64,000 bases of DNA, from NCBI RefSeq assembly GCF_042650645.1, contig NZ_JBHSBI010000001.1, positions 434,001-498,000 on the forward strand. Reading direction: 5' to 3'. This DNA is from Nonomuraea purpurea (lineage in GTDB: Bacteria; Actinomycetota; Actinomycetes; Streptosporangiales; Streptosporangiaceae). Below, in pieces: positions 36,115 to 44,776 of this stretch. The notes under the pieces were generated by a model. It did no database searches, was not told where the DNA came from, and saw only the letters and a program-made list of their open reading frames with translations. The position numbers and the translations under genes were made by a program. Position 1 is the first letter of the stretch; each line of letters opens with the position of its first letter.

Positions 36115-37095
36115 TCAGCGGTTCTGCAGGACGACGTCGGGCACCCGGACGGCCCCGAGAACCCTGGTGACGATCGTGTCGGCGTCGACGTCGTCCGCGA
36201 GGGCCTCATACGACAGCACGAGGCGGTGGCGCAGCACATCGAGCGCGAGCTCGGACAGATCGTGCGGCAGGACGTAGTCGCGGCCGCGCAGGAACGCCAG
36301 CGCCCGGGCGCCCGTGACGAGCGCGATGGACGCCCGAGGGCTCGCCCCGTAGGTGACATACCGTTCCAGCTCGCCGAGCCCGGCCGTCGCGGGGGAGCGG
36401 GTTACGGAGACCAGCCGTACGGCGTAGTCGACGATCGCCGGATCGACATACACCTGTTGAGCGCGGGCCCGCATCGCGATCAGGTCCTCGGACGTCACCA
36501 TCGGCTGTGGCGGCTCCGGCGGACGCAGCGCCCTTTCGACGATCGCCTGCTCTTCCGACTGCGTCGGATAGTCGACGACCACCTTCATCATGAAACGGTC
36601 GACCTGCGCTTCGGGCAGCGGGTAGGTGCCCTCCGACTCGATCGGGTTCTCCGTCGCCATGACCAGGAACGGCTCGGGCACCCGGAACGTCTCACGTCCG
36701 ATCGTCACCTGATGCTCCTGCATAACCTCCAGCAGGGCGCTCTGCACCTTGGCGGGGGCGCGGTTGATCTCGTCGGCCAGCAGCAGGTTCGCGAACACCG
36801 GGCCGAGCTCGGTCTTGAACTCCCCGGAGTGCTGGTGGTAGACGCGCGTGCCCACGAGGTCGGCGGGCACCAGGTCGGGGGTGAACTGGACGCGCTGGAA
36901 ACTCCCGGCGATCGCGGCGGCCAGCGACCGCACCGCGAGCGTCTTGGCCAGGCCCGGCACGCCCTCGACGAGCAGGTGACCGTCGGCGATCAGCGCGACG
37001 GCCATGCGCTCCAGCAGCATGTCCTGCCCGACGATCGTGCGTTTGACCTCGAACAGCACGTGTTCGAGCGGATGGGCCGGCTTGGTCGAGGTCAT
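36115..37095 (-). CDS. MoxR-family AAA+ ATPase
   Basis: A 326-residue AAA_3 ATPase. Walker A GVPGLAKT, Walker B LLLADEINRAPAKVQSALLEVMQE, sensor 1 VMATENPIESEGTYPLPEAQ, and the C-terminal AAA lid. The start is ATG 37095, with AAGGA seven bases upstream; the frame extends to a TTG at 37119 that would overlap the protease gene. It probably acts as a chaperone for the DUF58 and VWA proteins encoded next. Confidence 0.9.
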   Translation of the reverse strand: MTSTKPAHPLEHVLFEVKRTIVGQDMLLERMAVALIADGHLLVEGVPGLAKTLAVRSLAAAIAGSFQRVQFTPDLVPADLVGTRVYHQHSGEFKTELGPVFANLLLADEINRAPAKVQSALLEVMQEHQVTIGRETFRVPEPFLVMATENPIESEGTYPLPEAQVDRFMMKVVVDYPTQSEEQAIVERALRPPEPPQPMVTSEDLIAMRARAQQVYVDPAIVDYAVRLVSVTRSPATAGLGELERYVTYGASPRASIALVTGARALAFLRGRDYVLPHDLSELALDVLRHRLVLSYEALADDVDADTIVTRVLGAVRVPDVVLQNR

Positions 37096-37115
37096 ATGGT
37101 GTTCCTTCTCGTCGG

Positions 37116-37904
37116 TCAAATAAGGGGCCCGTCGCCCGGCGGGCCGTCGCCTTCGTTACCGCCCAGGGCCGCGCCGATCGGCACGGCGAACGCGATGCCG
37201 GCGAACGCCTCGTCGCCTCCCGGGTCGGCGATCGAGACGACGATCCCGATGACCAGGCCGCGAGCGTCCAGGAGGGGGCCGCCGGAGCTGCCCGGGTTCA
37301 CGGAGGCGTCGAACTGGATGAGCTCCTTCAGGTCGCCGTTCTCGGCGGACCTGTTCAGGCCCGACACGACTCCGGTGGAGACGCTGTAGGTCAGGCCCAG
37401 CGGATTGCCGATCGCCATGACGGGCGCGCCCACGGTTACGGCGCCGCCGAGTGTTGCCGGGACGACGATCTCCGGGAGTTTCGCGGGCTTGAGGGTGGCG
37501 ATGTCGCGCTTGGGATTCGACGATGCGACGACGGCCTTCGTCTTGGTGCCGTCGGCGAACGTCACGGTGATGTTGTCAGTGCCTTTGACGACGTGGTGCG
37601 CTGTCAGAATCGTGCCGTCCTCGGCCGCGATCACCCCGGTTCCGAGTGACTTGCCTGCCTGGATGACCGCCACCGACGGACCGACCCTCTTGAAGACGTC
37701 GGCCGTCGTGAGCGTCGCACTGGGCGTCGGCGTCGCGCTCGGCTTGGGCGCGGCTCCTTCGCCGTTCCCACCGCTGCTTCCCAGCCAGTACGCCAGCACC
37801 GCCACGACGACGAGCGCACTGCCCCCGATGACAAACCGCCGAGTCCTCCCGGCCACAGCTCCCTGAGCCTCGGCCGCACCGGCCTCCTGCGGCACGCGCT
37901 CCAT
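37116..37904 (-). CDS. Membrane-anchored trypsin-like (S1C) serine protease
   Basis: A 262-residue protein with an N-terminal membrane anchor (RRFVIGGSALVVVAVLAYWLG), a Pro/Thr/Ser linker and a trypsin-like domain. The catalytic triad is visible: LTAHHVV, KRDIATL and NPGSSGGP. There is no PDZ domain, unlike DegP/HtrA. It is the first gene of the MoxR operon, with its stop about 20 bases before the MoxR start. Possible surface stress protease. Confidence 0.85.
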   Translation of the reverse strand: MERVPQEAGAAEAQGAVAGRTRRFVIGGSALVVVAVLAYWLGSSGGNGEGAAPKPSATPTPSATLTTADVFKRVGPSVAVIQAGKSLGTGVIAAEDGTILTAHHVVKGTDNITVTFADGTKTKAVVASSNPKRDIATLKPAKLPEIVVPATLGGAVTVGAPVMAIGNPLGLTYSVSTGVVSGLNRSAENGDLKELIQFDASVNPGSSGGPLLDARGLVIGIVVSIADPGGDEAFAGIAFAVPIGAALGGNEGDGPPGDGPLI

Positions 37905-38062
37905 CGCTCCATATTCATAAAACTCAGCTCAAAGTGCTACAAAGCCCACCTGAGAACTCCATGAGAACCGATCCGCGGAGCCCAACGCGCGCAGCACGGA
38001 GACGAGTCAAGGATGGCGACGCCAACGGCGGCGGGAACCTTGGTGGCGGCAGGGCAGAGTCG

Positions 38063-38677
38063 TTATCGGCACAGGCTTCGCTCGGCGGTGGAGATGAGTG
38101 TCGTCACGGTCTGGTCGAGGGGCAGCGTTCGGCCGGTATGCAGCAGGTCGAAGCTGTCGAAGCTGGTCAACAGCCAGAGCAGGTCGGTGGCCTGGTCGAG
38201 GGTGACGTCCGGGCGTAGCGTCTCCTGCTCGTCCAGGCGCTGAGCGAGTTCGGCCATTCCGGCGGCGCGCCCTTGCTCCATCCGTTGCACCGCACCGCCG
38301 ACCGCGGCGGCGTCCAGCAGCGCCATGGACGCCAGTACGCGCAGTATGTCCCGGTGGGCCGCGTACATCTCGACGATCGCGTGGATCGCACCACGCAGCG
38401 CCTCGCGGGCGTCGGGATGGGCCGACGCTTGGAGCATGCGGTCGAAGCCGCCGCGCTGCAGCAGTTCAGCCCCCACCGCGTCAAAGAGCCCGGCGCGTGA
38501 GCCGAAGACGAGATAGACGGTGGGACGCGCGACGCGTGCCATGCGGGCGATGCGGTCGATGCTGACCGCTTCCGATGGCGCCTCGCGCAACCGTTGGAAG
38601 ACCGCGTCGAGGATGCGGCGCCGGGTCTCCTGCGCCGACTCCGCGCGCAGGCGCTGTTCGTACTTCCGGGTGGTCAT
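38063..38677 (-). CDS. TetR-family regulator
   Basis: A 204-residue TetR regulator. The HTH covers about residues 18-60 (TRRRILDAVFQRLREAP...DRIARMARVARPTVYLVFGSRAGLFDAV). The C-terminal domain is a generic ligand-binding one. The gene is divergent from the monooxygenase/FMN reductase pair, and a 5-bp-arm palindrome with flanking symmetry lies between the -35 and -10 of the divergent promoter, so it probably represses them. The start may be ATG 38677 or 38686. Confidence 0.9.
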   Translation of the reverse strand: MTTRKYEQRLRAESAQETRRRILDAVFQRLREAPSEAVSIDRIARMARVARPTVYLVFGSRAGLFDAVGAELLQRGGFDRMLQASAHPDAREALRGAIHAIVEMYAAHRDILRVLASMALLDAAAVGGAVQRMEQGRAAGMAELAQRLDEQETLRPDVTLDQATDLLWLLTSFDSFDLLHTGRTLPLDQTVTTLISTAERSLCR

Positions 38678-38698
38678 GGCCCTCATCCTAGCATTGGC

Positions 38699-38727
38699 TT
38701 GACACATCGTATTTTGGAATACATATT
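38699..38727 (+). promoter_or_regulatory. Promoter with TetR-type operator in its spacer
   Basis: TTGACA (38699-38704), a 17-base spacer, then CATATT (38722-38727). The spacer contains GTATT-TTGG-AATAC (38709-38722), a perfect inverted repeat extended by AT/AT. An operator here would block polymerase directly. It drives 38784 and 39128. Confidence 0.7.
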
Positions 38728-38783
38728 GTCATCCGAAATGAGGAGCGGCAGCCGCACCCGACAACCAACGCGAGGAGCCCGAC

Positions 38784-39077
38784 ATGCACGTGACAATCCG
38801 CTGGAAGGTCAAGCCCGATCAGGTGGAGCGCGAACTGGAGTTGCTGCGTGCCGTCTATGAGGACATGCACGCGGTCCGGCCAGAGGGCCTGCGCTACGCC
38901 ACCTTCCAGCTCGACGACGGGGTGACCTTCGTGGACGTCGCCGAGATGGCCGACGGCCCCGGTGTGTTGCAGCAAGTGCAGGCATTCCAGCACTACCGGT
39001 CCACCCTGGACGAGCGGTGCGACGAGCCCCCCGTCGTCACCGTGCTGCACGAAGTAGGCGCTTACCGCTTCCCCTGA
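38784..39077 (+). CDS. Dimeric alpha/beta-barrel protein, monooxygenase-like
   Basis: A 97-residue protein of antibiotic-biosynthesis-monooxygenase/dimeric ferredoxin-like size (HVTIRWKVKPDQVERELELLRAVYEDMHAVRPEGLRYATFQLDDGVTFV... pattern beta-alpha-beta). Catalytic details cannot be assigned. It is the first gene after the TetR-controlled promoter; an FMN reductase follows by 50 bases, suggesting a small redox or detoxification pair. Confidence 0.75.
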   Translation: MHVTIRWKVKPDQVERELELLRAVYEDMHAVRPEGLRYATFQLDDGVTFVDVAEMADGPGVLQQVQAFQHYRSTLDERCDEPPVVTVLHEVGAYRFP

Positions 39078-39127
39078 CGCCATCCCGCAGCCAGACACAC
39101 ACGAGCGTTCCGAAAGGCAGACCCGTC

Positions 39128-39742
39128 ATGCGATCCACGATCCAACCGCCCACCGCCGACCAGAGCGAACTCACCAGCGGACCAAAGGTGGCAATCATCG
39201 TCGGCAGCACCCGCCCAGGCCGCAAGGCCGAGACCGTCGCCTCCTGGGTGCACGACATCGCCGCCCGTCGCAACGACGCGACCTACGAGGTGGTGGACAT
39301 CGCCGACTACCCGCTACCCCATCTGGACGAGCCCGTCCCCCCGCGCGCCGGCCACTACAGCCACCCGCACACCCAGGCCTGGGCACAGAAGATCAGCGCC
39401 TTTGACGCGTACGTCTTCGTGACCCCGGAGTACAACGCCTCGGTTCCCGGTGTCCTGAAGAACGCCATCGACTTCCTGTATGCCGAGTGGAACGGCAAGG
39501 CCGCAGGATTCGTCGGCTACGGCATCCAAGGTGGTACTCGAGCCGTCGAGCATCTGCGGCAGGTCCTGAGCGACCTCGAAGTCGTCGACATACCCACGAC
39601 GGTCGCCTTGACCCTCGCCGACGACTTCCAGGAACACATCCACTTCACACCGAGCACCGCACCGACCAAGAACGTCGCACTCCTGCTTGACGAACTCGTA
39701 GCGCATCTGGCGCAATCGAAGGGAGCGGAACACGCGCACTGA
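39128..39742 (+). CDS. NADPH-dependent FMN reductase family protein
   Basis: A 204-residue flavodoxin-fold reductase. The FMN phosphate loop is VAIIVGSTRPGRKAETVASWV, and FVTPEYNASVPGVLKNAIDFLYAEW is the second family signature. ATG 39128 is the first with an upstream AAAGG; the frame is open further left. It probably supplies reduced flavin or reduces quinones and is under the TetR regulator. An IS remnant begins just after its end. Confidence 0.9.
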   Translation: MRSTIQPPTADQSELTSGPKVAIIVGSTRPGRKAETVASWVHDIAARRNDATYEVVDIADYPLPHLDEPVPPRAGHYSHPHTQAWAQKISAFDAYVFVTPEYNASVPGVLKNAIDFLYAEWNGKAAGFVGYGIQGGTRAVEHLRQVLSDLEVVDIPTTVALTLADDFQEHIHFTPSTAPTKNVALLLDELVAHLAQSKGAEHAH

Positions 39743-39749
39743 CCCCCGT

Positions 39750-40200
39750 GAGCGATCATGTCTTGAACGCTCTCAGCTGTCCCCGTGGCGGCCCGGCAAG
39801 AAGGCGAACCGCGCCGCGCTCTGACCGGCGGGGGCCAGGAGCTGCCCGCAGCAGGCCGGTCAAGTGCTCGGCGATGGTGAGCAGTTCAGCGAGGGCGCGG
39901 GAGGAGTAGGCCTTGTCGGCGGCCACCGCACCCGGGCGGGTGCGTGGACGGCCGATGGGCAGCCGGATCTTGATGCGCTCCAGCACGACGCGGAACTGCG
40001 GGCTGTCTCCGGCTTGGCCGGGGGTGAGGGCGAAGGACAGCGGACGGCATCGACGTTCGGCGGACAGGTGGACCTTGGTGGTCAGCCCGCCCCGCGAACG
40101 GCCCAGCTGGGCGGCCTTCAGCCGGAACCTGCGCCGCCGTCGTAACGGTCGGCGCTCATCCCCATCTCCGTCTTCACCGGAAGTCGCCGTCGTGGGGGTT
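39750..40200 (-). mobile_element. IS5-family insertion sequence remnant
   Basis: A minus-strand transposase fragment, about 130 residues of recognisable sequence. It has QLGRSRGGLTTKVHLSAE, PLSFALTPGQAGDSPQFRVVLERI and VAADKAYSSRA, the central DDE region of IS5/IS1647-type transposases. The N-terminus and the final catalytic Glu region (normally SRGGRPPxFD...NTVERxxNRLK) are missing. The left end GAGCGATCATGTCTTGAACGCTC at 39751-39773 resembles an IS terminus. No right end is seen. Inactive. Confidence 0.75.
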
Positions 40201-40366
40201 TGCCCCTTTGGCGCAGCCCCTTTTCCTGCTCGGTGGCCTCTTCCGACGCCGTGGCCAGCTCGCCGCCTTGGACTATCCCGGCGGTGTGTCGCCGGCCAGA
40301 ATCTCCTGCACGTTGGTGCGCGTCCTGCTCGAAGTACGCCGCCTCGGAAGCTGAGATCGTGTTGCT

Positions 40367-40873
40367 GTGACCGAACTCGTGGAACGTGTCGACGATCAGG
40401 ACCGTGTGCTGGGCGTTGTGGACAGGGGTGATGCGATTCGTCGTGGGTGGCTGCATCGCATTGCCACCACTGTCTGCCGTGATGAGCTGGGAAGATTCCT
40501 GGTGTGCCGTCGGGCTGAGGGACTGTCCAGATATCCCGGCTATCACGAGGTGTCATTCGGCGGGGCAGTCGATGTTGGGGAGTCATACCAGGCGGCGGCC
40601 GCGCGCGAACTCGCGGAGGAGTTAGGTATCGACGTCCCGGTGCGCGAGGTGGTCAAGTTCTTGTGCCACGGCGAGATCGGCTCGTACTGGCTCGGGGTAC
40701 ACGAAGCGGTCATCGCCGGCGACGTCTCGCCCGATCCCAAGGCGGTGAGCTGGGTGGGCTGGCTGACGAGCGCCGAGCTGAGCGAAGCCGCGGGGCAGCA
40801 CCGGTTCATTCCAGATGGGCAGGAGGCGCTCCGCCGGTACCTTGAAGCACGTTCGGCTTCACCTGGACTCTAG
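40367..40873 (+). CDS. NUDIX hydrolase, IPP isomerase-like subgroup
   Basis: A 168-residue NUDIX protein. The N-terminus (ELVERVDDQDRVLGVVDRGDAIRRGWLHR) and YPGYHEVSFGGAVDVGES are typical of the IDI-like subgroup, followed by the Nudix helix AAARELAEELGID with its EExG. GTG start. Substrate unknown. Its last four bases overlap the convergent ATPase pseudogene. Confidence 0.85.
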   Translation: MTELVERVDDQDRVLGVVDRGDAIRRGWLHRIATTVCRDELGRFLVCRRAEGLSRYPGYHEVSFGGAVDVGESYQAAAARELAEELGIDVPVREVVKFLCHGEIGSYWLGVHEAVIAGDVSPDPKAVSWVGWLTSAELSEAAGQHRFIPDGQEALRRYLEARSASPGL

Positions 40874-41639
40874 ACCCGTACGCCGACACCGAGCAGATTC
40901 TTCTCCCACAACTCACCCAAGGAGTACTCCGCCAGCCCTGCCGGGGCGAGGCGGTTGAAGACCGAGGCTTCCCGAGCGCGTTCGACGACGATGAGATCGT
41001 CTACCTCGAACTGGCTCATGAGCGTCACCGACTGTGTGGCGATGAGGACCTGGCTGGAACTGCTCGCGGCGCGCAGCATCTCGGCCGCTGGATGGTTCGG
41101 ACGATCCTTCTGTAGGCGGCGTGGTCTTCCTGCTGAAGGCGAAGCAGGACGGCGGCCAGGTTTCGGGCATCAGGATGCAGCGCGATGTTGTCGGAGGCGA
41201 ACCCCGTCTGCTTGACGGGGGCGTTCGCGCTGGTGTCGTGGAAATGGAAGACGCGATAGCCCCGCAGCGTGTCAACTACATGTTCGGCGACGGACGACAA
41301 GTCTCGCTCATCGATCTCATCCGAGAGGCGGCTCTCCCGATGTCTCCGTCCCAGGACATGTTCTTCGCCACGCAACTCGATGCTTTCAGAGCCGAAGATC
41401 AGCTCATCGCGAGCCGCCGGGATGAGTTTGCCCCAGTACTCGTTGGACGCGAATTCCACCGACGAACAGGTTCAGCTCTTCGTCGATGATCCGGCCGAGT
41501 AGGCAAGGACAGAGATGAAGTTGCTCTTGCCCGCACCGTTGGCACCGATCAGAACATTGAGATCACGCAACTCCACCTCGGCGGAGCGGATCGAGGTGTA
41601 TCCCCTGATCCTGATCGACTGCAATCTCTGCGGTGCCAT
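40870..41639 (-). pseudogene. RecF/OLD-like AAA ATPase, broken
   Basis: Pieces of one AAA ATPase in three frames. The N-terminus is intact (LQSIRIRGYTSIRSAEVEL, Walker A GANGAGKSNFISVL, from ATG 41639). It is followed out of frame by RIIDEELNLFVG, then EYWGKLIPAARDELIFGSE to LAAVLLRLQQ, then QVLIATQSVTLMSQFEVDDLIVVER to the C-terminal SLGELWEKNLLGV. At least two frameshifts are present, and the segment with the signature and Walker B is deleted. The parent family (about 370-400 residues) is a common stand-alone OLD-like ATPase in actinomycetes. Confidence 0.8.
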
Positions 41640-41715
41640 ATCCCCAGCTTAGAGTGATCCACCCATGCGGCGCGTCCACCCTCCTGCAGTCGGTCCGTTG
41701 CTGTAGCCGCGCTGG

Positions 41716-42513
41716 TCAGGGGTTTAGGCGGAGTGAGACGGCCGGTTCCGCTGGTGCCTGGCGTCGTGTGGTGAAGACGACGTGGGAGGCGCACATGATC
41801 GCCCGGTCCGCCAGCACCGGCCGATCGGACTGGTCGTAGGTGATCCGGGTGCTCATGAGTGCGGCGGCTCCTACCGGCTGGTTCAGGAGTTTGGCCTGTT
41901 CCTCCGTCAGGACCACTGGCTTGATCGCCTCGGTCGCCCATGCCAGTGAGATCCGGCAGCGTTCTTCGATGAGCCGGTAGAGCGGTGCCCGGTTCAGGTC
42001 CTCGTCCTTCAGTTCGGTGGCCAGGTCGGGAGGGACGTACGAGAGTTGGTGGATCACGGGGGAGCCCTCGACGACGCGCAGGCGTTCGATGATCGTGAGG
42101 GTGGTTTCGGGTGTCAGCCCCAGTTCTGCCTGGACCGAGGCGGGGGCGGCTTCTTGGCGTACTCCGAGGAGTACCGTCTGGAGGTCGATGCCCTGCTCGG
42201 CCAGGTCTTCGGCGAGGCTGCCCAGGTTGTTGAGCTGGTAGGGGATCACGGTTCCCGCGACGAAGGTGCCGAGGCCGTGGCGTTGTTCGATGCGGCCCTC
42301 GGTGCTGAGGCGTTGCAGGGCCTGGCGGACGGTCATGAGGCTGACGCCGTAGTGGTCGGCCAACTCCCGCTGGGAGGGGAGTGGCTGGCCTGCCGCGTAC
42401 TCGCCGGTGTCGATCTGGGCGAGGAGGTCGCGGTAGATGGCCTGATACTTTGGCTCACCTCCCTGCGTGCCCGCGAGGCGAGGCCGAGGTTTTCCCCGAG
42501 GGAACGTCGACAT
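41716..42513 (-). CDS. GntR-family regulator with UTRA domain (HutC type)
   Basis: A 265-residue regulator. The winged HTH covers about residues 22-90 (YQAIYRDLLAQIDTGEYAAGQPLPSQRELADHYGVSLMTVRQALQRL). The rest is a UTRA ligand-binding domain (ERLRVVEGSPVIHQLSYVPPDL, TRITYDQSDRPVLADRAIM). ATG 42513 has AGGGAGA upstream. It is divergent from the secreted EEP enzyme; whether it regulates it is not shown. Confidence 0.9.
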   Translation of the reverse strand: MSTFPRGKPRPRLAGTQGGEPKYQAIYRDLLAQIDTGEYAAGQPLPSQRELADHYGVSLMTVRQALQRLSTEGRIEQRHGLGTFVAGTVIPYQLNNLGSLAEDLAEQGIDLQTVLLGVRQEAAPASVQAELGLTPETTLTIIERLRVVEGSPVIHQLSYVPPDLATELKDEDLNRAPLYRLIEERCRISLAWATEAIKPVVLTEEQAKLLNQPVGAAALMSTRITYDQSDRPVLADRAIMCASHVVFTTRRQAPAEPAVSLRLNP

Positions 42514-42617
42514 GTCCATCTCCCTGCTGAAAACCAAAGCTTATCCGCGCCTGCTGGCGCACCCCGCCGGGGAGATGCCATGCTCCGGGCCACAGAACCC
42601 GTTAGAGGAAGCGCACC

Positions 42618-43838
42618 ATGATGATCCGCCGTGTCCTGACCGTAGCCGCCGCGGCGGCTCTCATCCCCCTGTGGCCGGTCGCAGCCGACGCCACGAGCCA
42701 TGCGAGGTTCGCCACCTTCAACGCCTCGCTCAACCGCAACGCGGAAGGTCAGCTCGTCGGTGATCTGTCCACGCGGGACAACGCCCAGGCCAAGGTGATC
42801 GCGGAGATCATCCAGCGGACGCGGCCCGACGTGCTGCTCATCAACGAGTTCGACTACGACGCCGATGGCAAGGCCGCCCGCCTGTTCCAGGACAACTACC
42901 TGTCGGTGGGTCAGGGTGGCGCGCAGCCGATCGGGTACCGGTACCGGTTCACGGCTCCGAGTAACACCGGGATCCCTTCCGGGCTCGACCTGAACAACGA
43001 CGGCACCGTGGTGACGACGCCGGGCGCGCCTGGGTATGGGGACGACGCGCTGGGCTTCGGGGCCTTCCCCGGGCAGTACGGCATGGTGGTTTACTCCAGG
43101 TATCCGATCGACGAGCGCGGCGTGCGCACGTTCCAGAAGTTCCTGTGGAAGGACATGCCGGACGCGGCCCTGCCCGACGACCCCGCCACGCCGGAGCCCG
43201 CCGACTGGTACTCGGCGAAGGAGCAGCAGGTGGTGCGGCTGTCGTCCAAGAGCCACTGGGATCTGCCGGTGCGGATCGGCCGCCGTACGGTGCACTTCCT
43301 GGTCAGCCACCCGACGCCGCCCACGTTCGACGGTCCGGAGGACCGCAATGGGCGGCGCAACCACGACGAGATCCGGTTCTGGGCCGACTACACGCAGCCG
43401 GGGCGCGGCGGCTACATCTACGACGACCGGGGGCGGCGCGGCGGCCTCGGGCAGGACGAGCCGTTCGTGATCGCCGGCGACCAGAACGCTGACCCGAACG
43501 ACGGCGACAGTTACAAGAACGCCATCCGCCAGCTTCTCGACCACCCCAAGATCGACAGCAGGTCAGTGCCGTCGAGTGAGGGTGCGGCCGAGGCGGCGGC
43601 GCTCCAGGGTGGCGCGAACGCCACACACAAGGGCGATCCGAAGTACGACACCGCCGACTTCTCCGACACGGCCCCGGGCAATCTGCGGGCCGACTACGTC
43701 CTGCCCGCCAAGCGTCTGAAGGCGGTGGGTGGCGGCGTGTTCTGGCCGCCCGCGGCCGATCCGCTGTCGCGGCTGAGCGGGGTGTTCCCGTTCCCGAGTT
43801 CCGACCACCGCCTGGTCTGGCTGGACGTCAAGCCGTAA
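42618..43838 (+). CDS. Secreted endonuclease/exonuclease/phosphatase-fold protein
   Basis: A 406-residue EEP-superfamily protein with a signal peptide (RRVLTVAAAAALIPLWPVAADA, cleavage after ADA). Fold landmarks are ARFATFNASL, DVLLINEFDYD (metal-binding Glu), GMVVYSRYPI, LVSHPTPP, FVIAGDQNADPNDGD and a final SSDHRLVW with the catalytic His. An extracellular phosphodiesterase, possibly alkaline-phosphatase-like or nuclease. Terminator at 43840. Confidence 0.9.
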   Translation: MMIRRVLTVAAAAALIPLWPVAADATSHARFATFNASLNRNAEGQLVGDLSTRDNAQAKVIAEIIQRTRPDVLLINEFDYDADGKAARLFQDNYLSVGQGGAQPIGYRYRFTAPSNTGIPSGLDLNNDGTVVTTPGAPGYGDDALGFGAFPGQYGMVVYSRYPIDERGVRTFQKFLWKDMPDAALPDDPATPEPADWYSAKEQQVVRLSSKSHWDLPVRIGRRTVHFLVSHPTPPTFDGPEDRNGRRNHDEIRFWADYTQPGRGGYIYDDRGRRGGLGQDEPFVIAGDQNADPNDGDSYKNAIRQLLDHPKIDSRSVPSSEGAAEAAALQGGANATHKGDPKYDTADFSDTAPGNLRADYVLPAKRLKAVGGGVFWPPAADPLSRLSGVFPFPSSDHRLVWLDVKP

Positions 43839-43839
43839 G

Positions 43840-43872
43840 GGAAGCCGGATCGTTGCCGACGATCCGGCTTCC
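43840..43872. terminator. Bidirectional hairpin terminator
   Basis: Perfect 14-bp arms, GGAAGCCGGATCGT (43840-43853) and its complement (43859-43872), loop TGCCG. It separates the convergent EEP-fold and NUDIX genes, starting two bases after the first stop. Confidence 0.85.
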
Positions 43873-43879
43873 GGCCGCG

Positions 43880-44428
43880 TCAGAGGGCGGCGATGCCGGC
43901 GGCCAGGCGCATGGCCGGCAGTTCCACCGGCTCCCGCCACACGTACGCCGTCGCCTCCTCGGGCCGGAGCGTGATGTCCGGCGTGCCCCTGACTCTGATC
44001 GCGAACCTGAAGTCCGCGTGCCAGTGCTCCGGCGCGTCCCTGGCCGGGTGGGCGGGTGCCTGGTGGACGTCGATGTCCACGGGCATGACATCCGTCATGG
44101 CCAGGGAGACCACCTGATGCCATGAGATGCCCGTCTCCTCCTCCAGTTTGCGCAGGGCCGTGTCGTACAGGCTCCTGTCGCTGGGGGAGATGTGGCCGCC
44201 GGGCAGCACCCAGCGGTCCAGTCGCCGGTGCCGGATCATCAGGACGCGGCCGGTGCGGTCGATGGCGGCGGCGCTGCAGGTGACGTGGAGGGGCAGGGTT
44301 TTGCGGCAGGAGATGTTCTGCCCGGGGCCGAGGGAGTGTGTCAGCCGGGCGACGTCGGGGGCGCGGTGGGGGAGGGCGTCGAGGTAGCGCGCCAGGACAC
44401 CGCGGATGCCCTCATGGGTGACGGTCAT
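43880..44428 (-). CDS. NUDIX hydrolase-like protein with degenerate box
   Basis: A 182-residue NUDIX protein (VTCSAAAIDRTGRVLMIRHRRLDRWVLPGGHIS...). The box is atypical: at the GX5E position Asp replaces Glu, and the REUXEE element reads RKLEEE, so the metal site may still be complete through the EEE. The family resembles actinomycete 8-oxo-dGTPase-like NUDIX proteins. Substrate unknown. Confidence 0.8.
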   Translation of the reverse strand: MTVTHEGIRGVLARYLDALPHRAPDVARLTHSLGPGQNISCRKTLPLHVTCSAAAIDRTGRVLMIRHRRLDRWVLPGGHISPSDRSLYDTALRKLEEETGISWHQVVSLAMTDVMPVDIDVHQAPAHPARDAPEHWHADFRFAIRVRGTPDITLRPEEATAYVWREPVELPAMRLAAGIAAL

Positions 44429-44678
44429 GGCCCTTTATGGAAGTGGGTCTGTCACATGCGCGCAATCGATTGCCGGACTTCCGGGGAAAGCTGCTATATG
44501 CCGCATTCAAGGGTTTTTGGCCCTGTCCAGGGCGGTCGGCGGAAAGCGGCCCCGGCCACCGATCTGCCGGGCGGCGGGCGCGTCACCACCTCGCCGATCG
44601 CCGCGCTCCCCGACATGGTCGCGCGCCGCGAGTGAGGGCAGCTCTTTGGAAACCGCCTCCATACGCTGATATCCCGCG

Positions 44679-44698
44679 CCTGACAAGATCTTGTCAGG
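44679..44698. promoter_or_regulatory. Perfect 20-bp palindrome upstream of the M36 protease
   Basis: CCTGACAAGATCTTGTCAGG, 79 bases before the protease start, in an otherwise featureless 348-base gap (44429-44776). Length and symmetry fit a dimeric repressor operator. No adjacent regulator gene is present, so the binding protein must be encoded elsewhere. Confidence 0.6.
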
Positions 44699-44776
44699 GC
44701 GAGAATGCGATGTTTTCCTCATGCGCAGGATGCCCGCAATGTGGCGTGGTGTCCCCTGGCACGTAGGAGGGAAATC

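Noticed and set aside
39017..39127. N-terminal extension of the FMN reductase
   Set aside because: Arg-rich sequence overlapping the previous gene; the family sequence begins after ATG 39128, which has a ribosome site.
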